Assembly (NCBI RefSeq): GCF_000743715.1 | Contig: NZ_JQEY01000002.1 | Location: 77,620-141,619, forward strand | Direction of reading: 5' to 3' | Length of the DNA: 64,000 bases | Origin: Palleronia rufa | Lineage (GTDB): Bacteria > Pseudomonadota > Alphaproteobacteria > Rhodobacterales > Rhodobacteraceae | Shown: positions 33,034 through 40,736 of the stretch, piece by piece | How the letters are laid out: each line of letters opens with the position of its first letter | How positions within the stretch are numbered: the stretch's first letter is position 1 | Notes under the pieces: model-generated | Databases searched by the model: none | Told to the model about the DNA's origin: nothing | The model's input: the letters and a program-made list of their open reading frames with translations, nothing else | Position numbers and translations under genes: made by a program

Positions 33034-33094
33034 CCGGACACACCCGGTGGCCGCTGGACCCCTCGTGGAGTCCAGGCTGGCCGCCGGTGTCCGG
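33034..33094. other. Long stem-loop before the methyltransferase operon
   Basis: CCGGACAC pairs with GTGTCCGG at the base and CTGGAC pairs with GTCCAG next to a 10-nt loop, with GGCC/GGCC complementarity between. It ends 30 bp before the methyltransferase gene, in a 300-bp gene-free stretch. Possible roles are an mRNA leader structure or a protein-binding site; no other feature was found between the upstream terminator and the gene. Confidence 0.4.
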
Positions 33095-33124
33095 AGTCCA
33101 CCCGATTGAGGCGAACCGAACCGC

Positions 33125-34378
33125 ATGACCCTGAGCTTTGCCCCGGACGCGATCGAGATGTGGCCGCTGGCCAGGCTCCAGCCCTACGCAAACAACGCGA
33201 AGGCGCATGGCGCGGATCAGGTTTCGAAGATCGCTGCCAGCATGGCGGAGTTCGGCTGGACCGTGCCGTGCCTCGTCGCTGATGACGGAGAACTGATCGC
33301 GGGCCATGGCCGGGTGCTGGCCGCCACGCAGCTAGGGCTGACCGAGGCCCCGGTGATCGTACTGGGGCATTTAACCTACGCGCAACGCCGGGCTTACCGG
33401 ATCGCGGACAACAAGCTGACGGAACTCGGGACCTGGGATGAGGCGCTGCTGTCGGCCGAGTTGAACGATCTGATGGCCGAGGACTACGACCTGTCGCTCA
33501 TCGGTTTCGACGATGCCGAACTCGAAGCGCTGTTGGCTGGTGAGGTCGATCCTGAAACCGCCTCCCGCGAGGGCGAGGACGATGTTCCAGAGGTCCCCGA
33601 AACCCCGATCAGCCGTCCCGGCGATCTCTGGTTGCTCGGCAAGCATCGATTGCTCTGCGGAGACGCGACCGTGGCCACGGACGTCGAGCGACTGCTCGGC
33701 GATGTGACACCGCTGCTGATGGTGACCGACCCGCCTTACGGCGTCGAATACGATCCGGGCTGGCGCAACAAGGCAGGGGCCGCCGCGACCAGGCGCACCG
33801 GCAGGGTGCTGAATGACGACCGTGCTGACTGGCGGGAAGCCTGGGCGCTGTTTCCGGGTGATGTGGCTTATGTCTGGCACGGCGCGCTGCATGCGACCAC
33901 TGTCGCCGACAGCCTTGAGGCATCCGGCTTCAACATCCGATCCCAGATCATCTGGGCCAAGGATCGCCTCGTGCTGAGCCGCGGCGATTATCACTGGCAG
34001 CACGAGCCGTGCCTCTATGCCGTGAAGAAGACCGGCAAGGGCCACTGGGCGGGTGACCGCAAGCAGACAACACTCTGGCAGATCGCGAACAAGGATCAGG
34101 ACGCGGAAACCGTGCACGGGACTCAGAAGCCAGTAGAATGCATGCGCCGGCCGATCCTCAACAATTCAAGCCCGGGGCAAGCGGTCTACGAGCCCTTCAT
34201 GGGATCTGGCACCACCCTGATCGCGGCGGAAACCACCGGCCGCGTGTGCCTCGGGATCGAACTGAACCCGGCCTATGTCGATGTCGCCGTGCAGCGGTGG
34301 CAGCAGTTCACCGGCCAAGAGGCCGTGCTGGACGGGACCGGCGAGAGCTTCGCCGATCTCATGGCCAATCCACGCTGA
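33125..34378 (+). CDS. ParB-domain DNA methyltransferase (N4/N6, beta class)
   Basis: 417 residues. The first about 110 are a ParB/Srx-like domain (LQPYANNAKAHGADQVSKIA, GELIAGHGRVLAA), typical of phage orphan methyltransferases. The catalytic part has DPPY at 202-205 before the SAM motif FMGSGTT at about 358, the order of beta-class amino-methyltransferases. It modifies adenine N6 or cytosine N4 of phage or host DNA. There is no companion nuclease, so it is probably an anti-restriction enzyme. It is followed four bases later by the cytosine methyltransferase. Confidence 0.92.
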   Translation: MTLSFAPDAIEMWPLARLQPYANNAKAHGADQVSKIAASMAEFGWTVPCLVADDGELIAGHGRVLAATQLGLTEAPVIVLGHLTYAQRRAYRIADNKLTELGTWDEALLSAELNDLMAEDYDLSLIGFDDAELEALLAGEVDPETASREGEDDVPEVPETPISRPGDLWLLGKHRLLCGDATVATDVERLLGDVTPLLMVTDPPYGVEYDPGWRNKAGAAATRRTGRVLNDDRADWREAWALFPGDVAYVWHGALHATTVADSLEASGFNIRSQIIWAKDRLVLSRGDYHWQHEPCLYAVKKTGKGHWAGDRKQTTLWQIANKDQDAETVHGTQKPVECMRRPILNNSSPGQAVYEPFMGSGTTLIAAETTGRVCLGIELNPAYVDVAVQRWQQFTGQEAVLDGTGESFADLMANPR

Positions 34379-34382
34379 GGCG

Positions 34383-35558
34383 ATGCATGACCTGGCTTTA
34401 CCTTCCTCCGGACACGGTTCCGGAGTCGGAGACCTGTTCGGCCTCTCGCTCTGCTCCGGCGCAGGCGGGCTCGACCTCGGGCTCACCATCGCCATGCCCG
34501 GTTATCGAACTGTGGGCCATGTCGAACGGGAAACCTACGCCGCGGCCATTCTCGTGGCACGGATGGAAGAGGCGGCCCTGGATCCGGCACCTGTCTGGGA
34601 CGACGTTGGAACCTTCGACGGCCGCCCGTGGCGCGGCGCGGTGGACATCGTCACTGCGGGCTATCCGTGCCAGCCGTTCTCCGTCGCGGGCAAGCGCCGG
34701 GGCGCGGACGACCCGCGCCACCTCTGGCCACATGTCGCGCGCATCATTGGCGAGGTCGAGCCGCCCTTCGTCTTCCTCGAAAATGTCGCCCATCATCTCC
34801 GCCTCGGCTTCCCCGAAGTCGCCGGAGGACTGGTCGGCATGGGCTACCGCCTTGCGACGGGCCTCTTCACGGCGGCGGAAGTCGGTGCGCCCCACAAGCG
34901 CGAGCGGCTCTTCATCCTCGCGCACCGAGCGGACTGCGAACTGGCCGACCCCGCGCGCCTGCTCCGGGACCCGGTCGAGTGGCGGGAACCGGACGGAGCT
35001 GCTGCGGCTCTGGCCGACGCCACGGGCGAGCGCCAACGAGAACCGGCAGACGAAACCAACGCCCTCACAAGAAGCGGGCAAACACGGGATGAACCTGGCG
35101 ACCTCTGCCGCCATGTGGCCAACACCCCAGACCGACAGCTTCCGCAGTCGGGGCGGTGCCCGGAAAAACGAGAAGGGCCTGGACGGGATGGCCCGGGACT
35201 GGCCGACGCCAATGGCGACCGACGGCAACAAGCCGAGCGCGGGCAATCGCAAATCGGCCGACCTGACCAGCGCCAGTCAGATGTGGATGACGCCGACGGC
35301 GCGCGATCACAAGGACGGCGCGACGACATTGGCGAACACACCGGTGAACGGCCTGCTTGGCCGCCAGGTCCTGGTGACGCCGACGGCTGGGAGCGATACC
35401 TCCGAACCGCGCCGGACGCTGAACCCAGCATTCGTCGAGGCGCTGATGGGCTGGCCCACCGGGTGGACCGCCTTCGGCTCTGCGGCAACGGCGTGGTCCC
35501 ACTGGTTGCCGCGCATGCGCTCCGAACTCTTGCAGCTCAATTGCTGGCCGATGGATGA
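34383..35558 (+). CDS. DNA (cytosine-5-)-methyltransferase
   Basis: 391 residues with C5-methyltransferase motifs: I GAGGLDLG (26-33), IV GYPCQPFS with the catalytic Cys96, VI FLENV (E133), VIII RERLFI and a final X-like LCGNGVVPLVAAHALRTL. The variable region between VIII and X is a run of ADA(N/D)G-like repeats in place of a normal target-recognition domain. It methylates C5 of cytosine in phage DNA, probably to evade restriction. The ATG at 34383 lies only two bases from GAGG; a second ATG at 34387 in another frame has better spacing and opens a nearly coextensive frame. Confidence 0.85.
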   Translation: MHDLALPSSGHGSGVGDLFGLSLCSGAGGLDLGLTIAMPGYRTVGHVERETYAAAILVARMEEAALDPAPVWDDVGTFDGRPWRGAVDIVTAGYPCQPFSVAGKRRGADDPRHLWPHVARIIGEVEPPFVFLENVAHHLRLGFPEVAGGLVGMGYRLATGLFTAAEVGAPHKRERLFILAHRADCELADPARLLRDPVEWREPDGAAAALADATGERQREPADETNALTRSGQTRDEPGDLCRHVANTPDRQLPQSGRCPEKREGPGRDGPGLADANGDRRQQAERGQSQIGRPDQRQSDVDDADGARSQGRRDDIGEHTGERPAWPPGPGDADGWERYLRTAPDAEPSIRRGADGLAHRVDRLRLCGNGVVPLVAAHALRTLAAQLLADG

Positions 35559-35571
35559 GGCGCCAGCATGA
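34387..35571 (+). CDS. Overlapping +1-frame ORF across the methyltransferase gene (MTWLYLPP...)
   Basis: 394 codons in the +1 frame, almost coextensive with the cytosine methyltransferase. The start has GAGG six bases upstream and the stop overlaps the next gene as ATGA, both better than in the methyltransferase frame. The second half contains recurrent WPTP/TPTARD blocks (WPTPRAS, WPTPQTD, WPTPMATDG, MTPTARDHKDG) and LNPAFVEALMGWPTGWTAFG, sequence recalled from the C-termini of other phage methyltransferases. The first half is Ser/Arg/Pro-rich, as expected of a GC-rich shadow. It is either a genuinely overprinted gene, a frameshifted C-terminus, or a shadow; evidence favours the second half having coded at some time. 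Confidence 0.35.
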   Translation: MTWLYLPPDTVPESETCSASRSAPAQAGSTSGSPSPCPVIELWAMSNGKPTPRPFSWHGWKRRPWIRHLSGTTLEPSTAARGAARWTSSLRAIRASRSPSRASAGARTTRATSGHMSRASLARSSRPSSSSKMSPIISASASPKSPEDWSAWATALRRASSRRRKSVRPTSASGSSSSRTERTANWPTPRACSGTRSSGGNRTELLRLWPTPRASANENRQTKPTPSQEAGKHGMNLATSAAMWPTPQTDSFRSRGGARKNEKGLDGMARDWPTPMATDGNKPSAGNRKSADLTSASQMWMTPTARDHKDGATTLANTPVNGLLGRQVLVTPTAGSDTSEPRRTLNPAFVEALMGWPTGWTAFGSAATAWSHWLPRMRSELLQLNCWPMDEAPA

Positions 35572-35792
35572 AACAGTCCCGCCTCATGTCGCTGGTCGAA
35601 GCCGTCGCCAATGTGCTTGTCGGCTACGGCGTCGCGGTCATCACGCAGATCCTGATCTTCCCGATCTTCGGCCTGCATACGACGCTGGCGCAGAACCTCA
35701 AGATGGGCGCGATTTTCACCGTGGTGAGCATCGCGCGTTCCTTCGCCCTCCGGCGGGTGTTCGAGGCGATCCGGATGCACAAAGCAGATTGA
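35568..35792 (+). CDS. Small two-TM phage membrane protein (DUF7220-like)
   Basis: 74 residues: MKQSRLMSLVEAVANVLVGY opens a first transmembrane helix (ANVLVGYGVAVITQILIFPIF) and a second follows (MGAIFTVVSIARSFALRRVF). This is the pattern of DUF7220, often found after methyltransferase genes in alphaproteobacterial prophages. It starts in an ATGA overlap with the stop of the +1-frame ORF. Role unknown; a holin is possible by size but unlikely by position. Confidence 0.75.
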   Translation: MKQSRLMSLVEAVANVLVGYGVAVITQILIFPIFGLHTTLAQNLKMGAIFTVVSIARSFALRRVFEAIRMHKAD

Positions 35793-35880
35793 ACCCCCGA
35801 ACCGTCTTACTTTGGTCGAAGTTCTGTTGTTTGAACGCGGATAGAGTGTAAGCTGCCAGAAAACAGCGTGGTCCGGATTC

Positions 35881-36345
35881 ATGGCGATAATTCAGAAGTC
35901 TAACAAATTGTCTTCCCAACAAGAAGAGTACAGGATCTGCTCTGATCCTTACGTTTTCTACAGGCTGATTTCTGACGCCAACGGTTTCAGGATTATGACG
36001 GCAACGGCCTCGGAGGACACGGGAGAATACCGTGCCTACGGTGATCAAGAGGCATTGATCAGCGCAACCGTGCAGGTTTTGGCGGATCGTGAAATGGCGT
36101 TTGCAACGAAAAAGGACCACGCAGAACGCCCTTACATCGAGTCTTCTGTCTATCCTGACAAAGAAGACCTGCTTCACCTCACTGCGACCATTCTTGATAG
36201 ACTGGGTTTTGAAGACATTTCTGTATTGGCGCTTCGGGAAATGAAAGCGATCTATGACGAGTTCGCCATCGATGACAGTGGTGATGATACCTATTTCAGT
36301 GACGGAATGTGGATGACGTCTGACGGTAGGATGATTGAGAAATAG
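35881..36345 (+). CDS. AT-rich cargo gene, unknown (154 aa)
   Basis: 154 residues, acidic, no membrane segment or signal. Composition is much lower in GC than the flanking phage genes, marking it as a later addition (moron). The sequence has several Asp/Glu clusters (ATASEDTGEYRAYGDQEA, FAIDDSGDDTYFSDG). No family was recognised. It is followed 48 bp later by another AT-rich gene on the same strand; the two are probably a unit. Small acidic cargo proteins are often anti-defence or immunity factors, but nothing here proves that. Confidence 0.6.
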   Translation: MAIIQKSNKLSSQQEEYRICSDPYVFYRLISDANGFRIMTATASEDTGEYRAYGDQEALISATVQVLADREMAFATKKDHAERPYIESSVYPDKEDLLHLTATILDRLGFEDISVLALREMKAIYDEFAIDDSGDDTYFSDGMWMTSDGRMIEK

Positions 36346-36393
36346 TCTTAGGCGCAAGAAGTCTTATTGGGTTGAAAAACTGACGGAAACGAT

Positions 36394-36792
36394 ATGGGCG
36401 ATTTCGAGGATGTGTTTGGTGCGGGTGCAGACGCTGTTGACATCATTGACGGCTACAATCGTCAGTACCTACGTGCAAGCAATCGAGAAAAGGCCAATTG
36501 GTGGGGAACGGCCACTGAAGACGAACTCGAAGCCGCCGAGCAACAAGACGAGGTCGATGCTTGGCGGGCTTCGATGGCGTCACGCGGATACTCAAAAGGT
36601 CCGCAGTTCTCGTCCTACGATGAACTTTCGGAGTGGGACCGTGGGAACAATAGGCCTCATGTTCGCCGCCGCACTTCATACGGATTTGAAGTATTCTTCA
36701 CTGATGGAAATAGTTCCGCACCTAAGGAAGAACTCAGCAAACTCCGTGAGAAAGCGAGCAATAACACGTCGGATGACGAGATCCCGTTTTAG
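36394..36792 (+). CDS. AT-rich cargo gene, unknown (132 aa)
   Basis: 132 residues, acidic first half (MGDFEDVFGAGADAVDIIDG) and a more basic, lysine-rich end (SAPKEELSKLREKASNNTSD). It shares the low GC of the previous gene. The end DDEIPF is the kind of acidic C-terminal tip seen on single-strand-binding proteins, which use it to recruit partners, but no OB-fold was recognised. It converges with the minus-strand DUF3489 gene. Confidence 0.55.
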   Translation: MGDFEDVFGAGADAVDIIDGYNRQYLRASNREKANWWGTATEDELEAAEQQDEVDAWRASMASRGYSKGPQFSSYDELSEWDRGNNRPHVRRRTSYGFEVFFTDGNSSAPKEELSKLREKASNNTSDDEIPF

Positions 36793-36839
36793 TCAATCGG
36801 GATACATCCTCCAACTAATTGGACTATTGGCTCAGCCAA

Positions 36840-37361
36840 TCACTCTTTGCAGTTTCGATAAACCCGACCACGTCCTTCTATCTTCTCCGAAGTGATGTTC
36901 AGCCCGAGCTTTTTCTTGAGCGCGCCGGACATTGCACCGCGCACCGTATGTGACTGCCATCCGGTTGCGGCCATGATTTCTGCGATGGTTGCCCCGTCTG
37001 GCGCGCGCAACATGGCGATTAGGGTGGCCTGCTTGGTGCCCACGCGCGGCGCGCGTGCCTTGGGTGCTGCATCCTCGGTCGGTTTGACCTCCGTGCTGTC
37101 GGTCTCGATGCCAATGGCGGCGAGGCCTGTGTCGGTGGCGATCAGCGTGACGCCGTGACCGTCCCCGGTTTCGCGCCAGACGGGCTCGCCGTTGCGAATG
37201 TCCGCTTCGGCCTCCTCGAGGAAGCCTTTGGCGAGCATTGCGCCGACCACCTTTGCGGCGGCACCGCCCCGCAGGCTGTCGGGCAGCGGCAAGGCGATAT
37301 GGCCGTCGCGTTGAGATGCTGCGCTGAGAATGATGGCTTGGGTGTCGGTGAGTTTGGTCAT
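36840..37361 (-). CDS. DUF3489-domain protein
   Basis: 173 residues. The N-terminal half (KLTDTQAIILSAASQRDGHI, VVGAMLAKGFLEE) and the C-terminal half (KQATLIAMLRAPDGATIAEI, WQSHTVRGAMSGALKKKLGL) each look like a small winged helix, together the DUF3489 pattern. A DNA-binding function is likely. It is the last of three minus-strand genes that lie between the cargo genes and the divergent terminase promoter, so it may repress late transcription. Confidence 0.82.
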   Translation of the reverse strand: MTKLTDTQAIILSAASQRDGHIALPLPDSLRGGAAAKVVGAMLAKGFLEEAEADIRNGEPVWRETGDGHGVTLIATDTGLAAIGIETDSTEVKPTEDAAPKARAPRVGTKQATLIAMLRAPDGATIAEIMAATGWQSHTVRGAMSGALKKKLGLNITSEKIEGRGRVYRNCKE

Positions 37362-37452
37362 CTGTGCCTCTTCGGTTTGAGCCGCGCGGAATGCGTGGCT
37401 TCTACCGAGGCGAGCCCGCCGTTCGGGCGGGCCGGGACCGACGCGCGAAGGC

Positions 37453-37641
37453 TCAGTTGTCGCGCGCGATCAGGGCAAGGAGGACGGCCGCCATGCCGCC
37501 GAGATATTCGCTGCGGCGAAAGACGATCTCGTCGATCTCGCTCGCGGTGTTGATGCTGGGATCGACCTGCAGGTCGCTGCCCATGTGTGGCATGAGGCGG
37601 TTGACCTCGAGGTTGTAGCGCTCTGCAAGGGTGCTGCTCAT
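37453..37641 (-). CDS. Small hypothetical phage protein (62 aa)
   Basis: Begins at the ATG 37641 (GGAG seven bases upstream) just after the stop of the 89-residue gene. The product MSSTLAERYNLEVNRLMPHM continues into a segment ending EYLGGMAAVLLALIARDN. It is conserved in style with small ORFs at this place in related prophages; no domain. A GCCCGCC-GTTCG-GGCGGGC hairpin lies in the 91-bp gap before DUF3489 (37414-37432). Confidence 0.6.
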   Translation of the reverse strand: MSSTLAERYNLEVNRLMPHMGSDLQVDPSINTASEIDEIVFRRSEYLGGMAAVLLALIARDN

Positions 37642-37646
37642 CGGGG

Positions 37647-37916
37647 TCACTCCGCGTATTCGCCTTCGCCAAAGGCGCTGTCGGTGATGCGCTTCAGGAG
37701 GCTGGCGTAGTGCTCGAGGCTGCCAACCGTGGCCCAGCCGATCTCGTCGGGATGGCAGTTGAAGTGTTCGTCGCTGAGGCCCTGTAGCCGGGCGAGCATC
37801 TCGTCGATCTCGGCCTTCTTGCCGATGAAGGCGTTTACAGCCGCCTCTTTGTTGCGACGCGCTTTCTCGGCGCGAAGCTCATGGCGGGGCGTTGTCTGTG
37901 GGTTAAGGCGAGTCAT
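37647..37916 (-). CDS. Hypothetical phage protein (89 aa)
   Basis: First gene of the minus-strand trio, with GGAG upstream of the ATG. It is helical and charged, with a heptad-like stretch (IGKKAEIDEMLARLQGLSDE). It lies five bases before the next gene. No family recognised; the DNA-facing neighbour DUF3489 suggests a regulatory unit. Confidence 0.65.
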   Translation of the reverse strand: MTRLNPQTTPRHELRAEKARRNKEAAVNAFIGKKAEIDEMLARLQGLSDEHFNCHPDEIGWATVGSLEHYASLLKRITDSAFGEGEYAE

Positions 37917-38027
37917 CGTGGCGGCTCCGTGGTGAGTTGCATCGTTTTCGTAGGACCACGTTCGCTCTGGTGCGGAGGCTTATCAACTACATAAGCACAT
38001 GATTTTGAATGATAATCGGAGCGTTCC
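37917..38027. promoter_or_regulatory. Divergent promoter between DUF3489 unit and terminase genes
   Basis: 111 bp serving both directions. The terminase side is AT-rich with a TGATAAT -10-like sequence about 38008-38014 and TCGGAG before the ATG. This is the expected late promoter for packaging and head genes. Confidence 0.5.
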
Positions 38028-38588
38028 ATGGAGGGTCTGAGCGAGCGCCAATACGCCGCCCGCGTCGGTCTCTCACGCGGAGCCATCCAGAAGGCCAAGG
38101 CAACGGGACGAGTGGTTCTGCATTCCGATGGCAGTATCGACGCGGAGGCGAGCGATGCGCTGCGTGCGCAGGCAACCGACCCGTCGAAAACCCGCAAAGC
38201 GCCGAAGCCGAAGCTCAAGCCTGTATCCGAGGCTGCCGTCTCGGCCGTGGGTGAAACGCTTCGCGAACAGGGAATGTCTGCCCCGCCGGTGGGTGGTGGC
38301 ACCACGTTCCTGCAGGCCAAGACGGCGAACGAAGTGCTGAAGGCGCAGGAACGCCGCCTCCGGCTGCAGAAGCTAAAAGGCGAGTTGATCGACCGGGCCC
38401 GCGCGCTGTCGCTGGTGTTTCGGCTCGCGCGCCAGGAGCGGGACGTCTGGGTCAACTGGCCCGCGCGGGCAGCGGCGCTGATGGCTGCTGACCTCGGCGT
38501 TGAGCCCGCAGCAATGCAAAAGGTTCTGGAGAAACACGTCCGTGCCCAGCTCGACGACCTTGCCGAGGTCAAACCCGATCTCCGATGA
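38028..38588 (+). CDS. Terminase small subunit
   Basis: 186 residues. The N-terminal helix-turn-helix (GLSERQYAARVGLSRGAIQK, SDGSIDAEASDAL) is the DNA-recognition domain of Nu1-like small terminases, followed by a Lys/Pro-rich linker and a helical oligomerisation domain (NEVLKAQERRLRLQKLKGEL). It recognises the packaging site and hands DNA to the large subunit, whose frame starts inside its 3' end. First gene of the late operon. Confidence 0.88.
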   Translation: MEGLSERQYAARVGLSRGAIQKAKATGRVVLHSDGSIDAEASDALRAQATDPSKTRKAPKPKLKPVSEAAVSAVGETLREQGMSAPPVGGGTTFLQAKTANEVLKAQERRLRLQKLKGELIDRARALSLVFRLARQERDVWVNWPARAAALMAADLGVEPAAMQKVLEKHVRAQLDDLAEVKPDLR

Positions 38589-40524
38589 GGATTTCGAGGG
38601 TGCGGCTGAAATCCTGCGCGCCTGGGGCGAAGGCCTCACCCCGGATCCGGACCTGACGGTTTCGCAATGGGCGGATCGGCACCGCATGCTTTCAGGCCGC
38701 GCGTCGGCTGAGCCCGGGCGGTATCGCACGGCGCGCACGCCTTACATGGGCGAAATCATGGACCGGCTGAGCCCAGGCGATCCCACCCAACGGATCGTCT
38801 TCATGAAGGCCGCGCAGGTCGGTGCCACGGAGGCCGGCAACAACTGGATCGGCTTTGCGATCCACCAGGCGCCGGGGCCGATGTTGGCGGTCCAGCCGAC
38901 GGTGGAACTGGCCAAACGGAACTCGCGACAGCGGATCGATCCGTTGATCGACGAAAGCCCGGAACTGCGGGAGCGGGTCAAACCGGCGCGCTCGCGGGAC
39001 GCGGGCAATACAATGCTGTCGAAGGAATTCGCGGGCGGCATCCTGATCATGACGGGGGCGAACTCGGCGGTCGGGCTGCGCTCGACCCCGGCGCGGTACA
39101 TCTTCCTCGACGAGGTCGATGCCTATCCGGCCTCGGCCGACGAGGAAGGCGATCCGGTGACGCTGGCGGAAGCGCGCTCGCTGACTTTCGCGCACCGGCG
39201 CAAGGTGTTCCTGGTCTCGACCCCGACCATTCGGGGGATGAGCCGGATCGAACGGGACTACGAGGCCAGTGACCAACGCCGGTTCTTTGTGCCCTGTCCG
39301 CATTGCGGCGCGATGCAGTGGCTGAAATTCGAACGCCTGCGCTGGGAAAAGGGGCAGCCAGAGTTAGCGGAATATCACTGCGAGGGCTGCGACAAGCCCA
39401 TCGCCGAACATCACAAGACGGCCATGCTTGAGGCTGGCGAATGGCGGGCGACCGCTACGGCGGCAGATCCCAACACTGTTGGCTACCACCTCTCGGCGCT
39501 CTATTCGCCCGTCGGTTGGCTGAGCTGGGAGCGGATCGTACGGGCCTGGGATGCGGCTCAAGGGTCGGATGAGGCCATCAAGGCGTTTCGGAACACGATC
39601 CTCGGCGAGACCTGGGTCGAGACCGGGGAAGCACCGGACTGGCAGCGGCTCTACGACCAGCGCGAACGCTGGAAACCGGGCGTTGTCCCGGCGGGCGGGT
39701 TGTTCCTGACCGCCGGTGCCGACGTCCAGAAAGACCGGATCGAGGTCGATGTCTGGGCCTGGGGGCGCGGACTGGAAAGCTGGCTGGTCGATCACATTGT
39801 CATCGAAGGCGGGCCGGACCGGCATCAGGCTTGGAGCGACCTGACGGCGCTGCTGAATCGCACATGGCCGCATGAACGCCGCGCGCATTTGAAGATCGCG
39901 CGGCTTGCCATCGACACCGGCTATGAGGCCCCGGCGGTCTACGGCTGGTCGCGGGCGCAAGGGTTCGCGCAGGTCGCGCCCGTGAAAGGCGTCGAAGGCT
40001 TCAACCGCGCGAGCCCGGTGTCCGGACCGACTTATGTGGACGCGACCGAGGGCGGCAAACGTCTGCGGCGTGGGGCACGCCTCTGGACCGTGGCGGTATC
40101 GACCTTCAAGGCCGAAACCTATCGGTTTCTGCGACTGGAACGGCCGACCGAGGAGGAACGCGCCAACGGCGCGGCGTTCTCACCCGGCACGGTGCATCTG
40201 CCGCATTGGGTCGAGAACGAGTGGCTGAAGCAGTTCGTGGCCGAACAGCTGGTCACCGTGCGCACCAAGCGCGGCTTCGCCCGACTTGAATGGCAGAAAC
40301 TGCGCGAACGCAACGAGGCGCTGGACTGCCGCGTCTATGCCCGCGCAGCCGCCTGGATCGCCGGAGCGGATCGCTGGACGGACGAGAAATGGCGCGACCT
40401 TGAGGATCAGCTCGGGGTGGCCGATGTCTCCGCAGACCCCGCGGGGCAGATCAACAGGCAAGCGCAGACGTCGCAGGGCAAGCGCAAATCCGACTGGCTT
40501 GGACGGCGCGGAGGATGGTTTTGA
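38542..40524 (+). CDS. Terminase large subunit (GpA type)
   Basis: From the GTG at 38542 (GGAG ten bases upstream), 660 residues, overlapping the small subunit by 47 bp. ATPase motifs: Walker A-like KAAQVGATEAGNN at about 89-101 and Walker B FLDEVDAY (D190, E191). A zinc-binding pair follows (CPHCG, CEGC). The C-terminal nuclease part (GADVQKDRIEVDVWAWGR, IDTGYEAP) has the acidic residues of GpA-type nucleases. It drives DNA into proheads and cuts at the packaging site. Intact. Confidence 0.95.
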   Translation: MPSSTTLPRSNPISDEDFEGAAEILRAWGEGLTPDPDLTVSQWADRHRMLSGRASAEPGRYRTARTPYMGEIMDRLSPGDPTQRIVFMKAAQVGATEAGNNWIGFAIHQAPGPMLAVQPTVELAKRNSRQRIDPLIDESPELRERVKPARSRDAGNTMLSKEFAGGILIMTGANSAVGLRSTPARYIFLDEVDAYPASADEEGDPVTLAEARSLTFAHRRKVFLVSTPTIRGMSRIERDYEASDQRRFFVPCPHCGAMQWLKFERLRWEKGQPELAEYHCEGCDKPIAEHHKTAMLEAGEWRATATAADPNTVGYHLSALYSPVGWLSWERIVRAWDAAQGSDEAIKAFRNTILGETWVETGEAPDWQRLYDQRERWKPGVVPAGGLFLTAGADVQKDRIEVDVWAWGRGLESWLVDHIVIEGGPDRHQAWSDLTALLNRTWPHERRAHLKIARLAIDTGYEAPAVYGWSRAQGFAQVAPVKGVEGFNRASPVSGPTYVDATEGGKRLRRGARLWTVAVSTFKAETYRFLRLERPTEEERANGAAFSPGTVHLPHWVENEWLKQFVAEQLVTVRTKRGFARLEWQKLRERNEALDCRVYARAAAWIAGADRWTDEKWRDLEDQLGVADVSADPAGQINRQAQTSQGKRKSDWLGRRGGWF

Positions 40525-40526
40525 GC

Positions 40527-40736
40527 ATGACGAACTGGACGGAAACCGAGCTGTCGGCGCTGCGCCGAGCCTATGCCAGCGGCACGACACGGGTCAGCTA
40601 TGACGGCAAATCCGTCGACTACGGCTCGGCAGAGGATCTGCTGGCGCGCATCCGCACCATCGAACGCGCTATCGCGGGGACGACACAGCCGCTGCCGATC
40701 GCCGGCCTCGCGGGCTTCTCGCGTGGAGATCGCTGA
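40527..40736 (+). CDS. gpW-like head-tail joining protein
   Basis: 69 residues: MTNWTETELSALRRAYASGT, then VSYDGKSVDYGSAEDLLARI and a Gly/Pro-rich end. Size, charge pattern and position between terminase and portal are those of gpW-like head-completion proteins. Its stop overlaps the portal start (TGATG). Confidence 0.82.
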   Translation: MTNWTETELSALRRAYASGTTRVSYDGKSVDYGSAEDLLARIRTIERAIAGTTQPLPIAGLAGFSRGDR

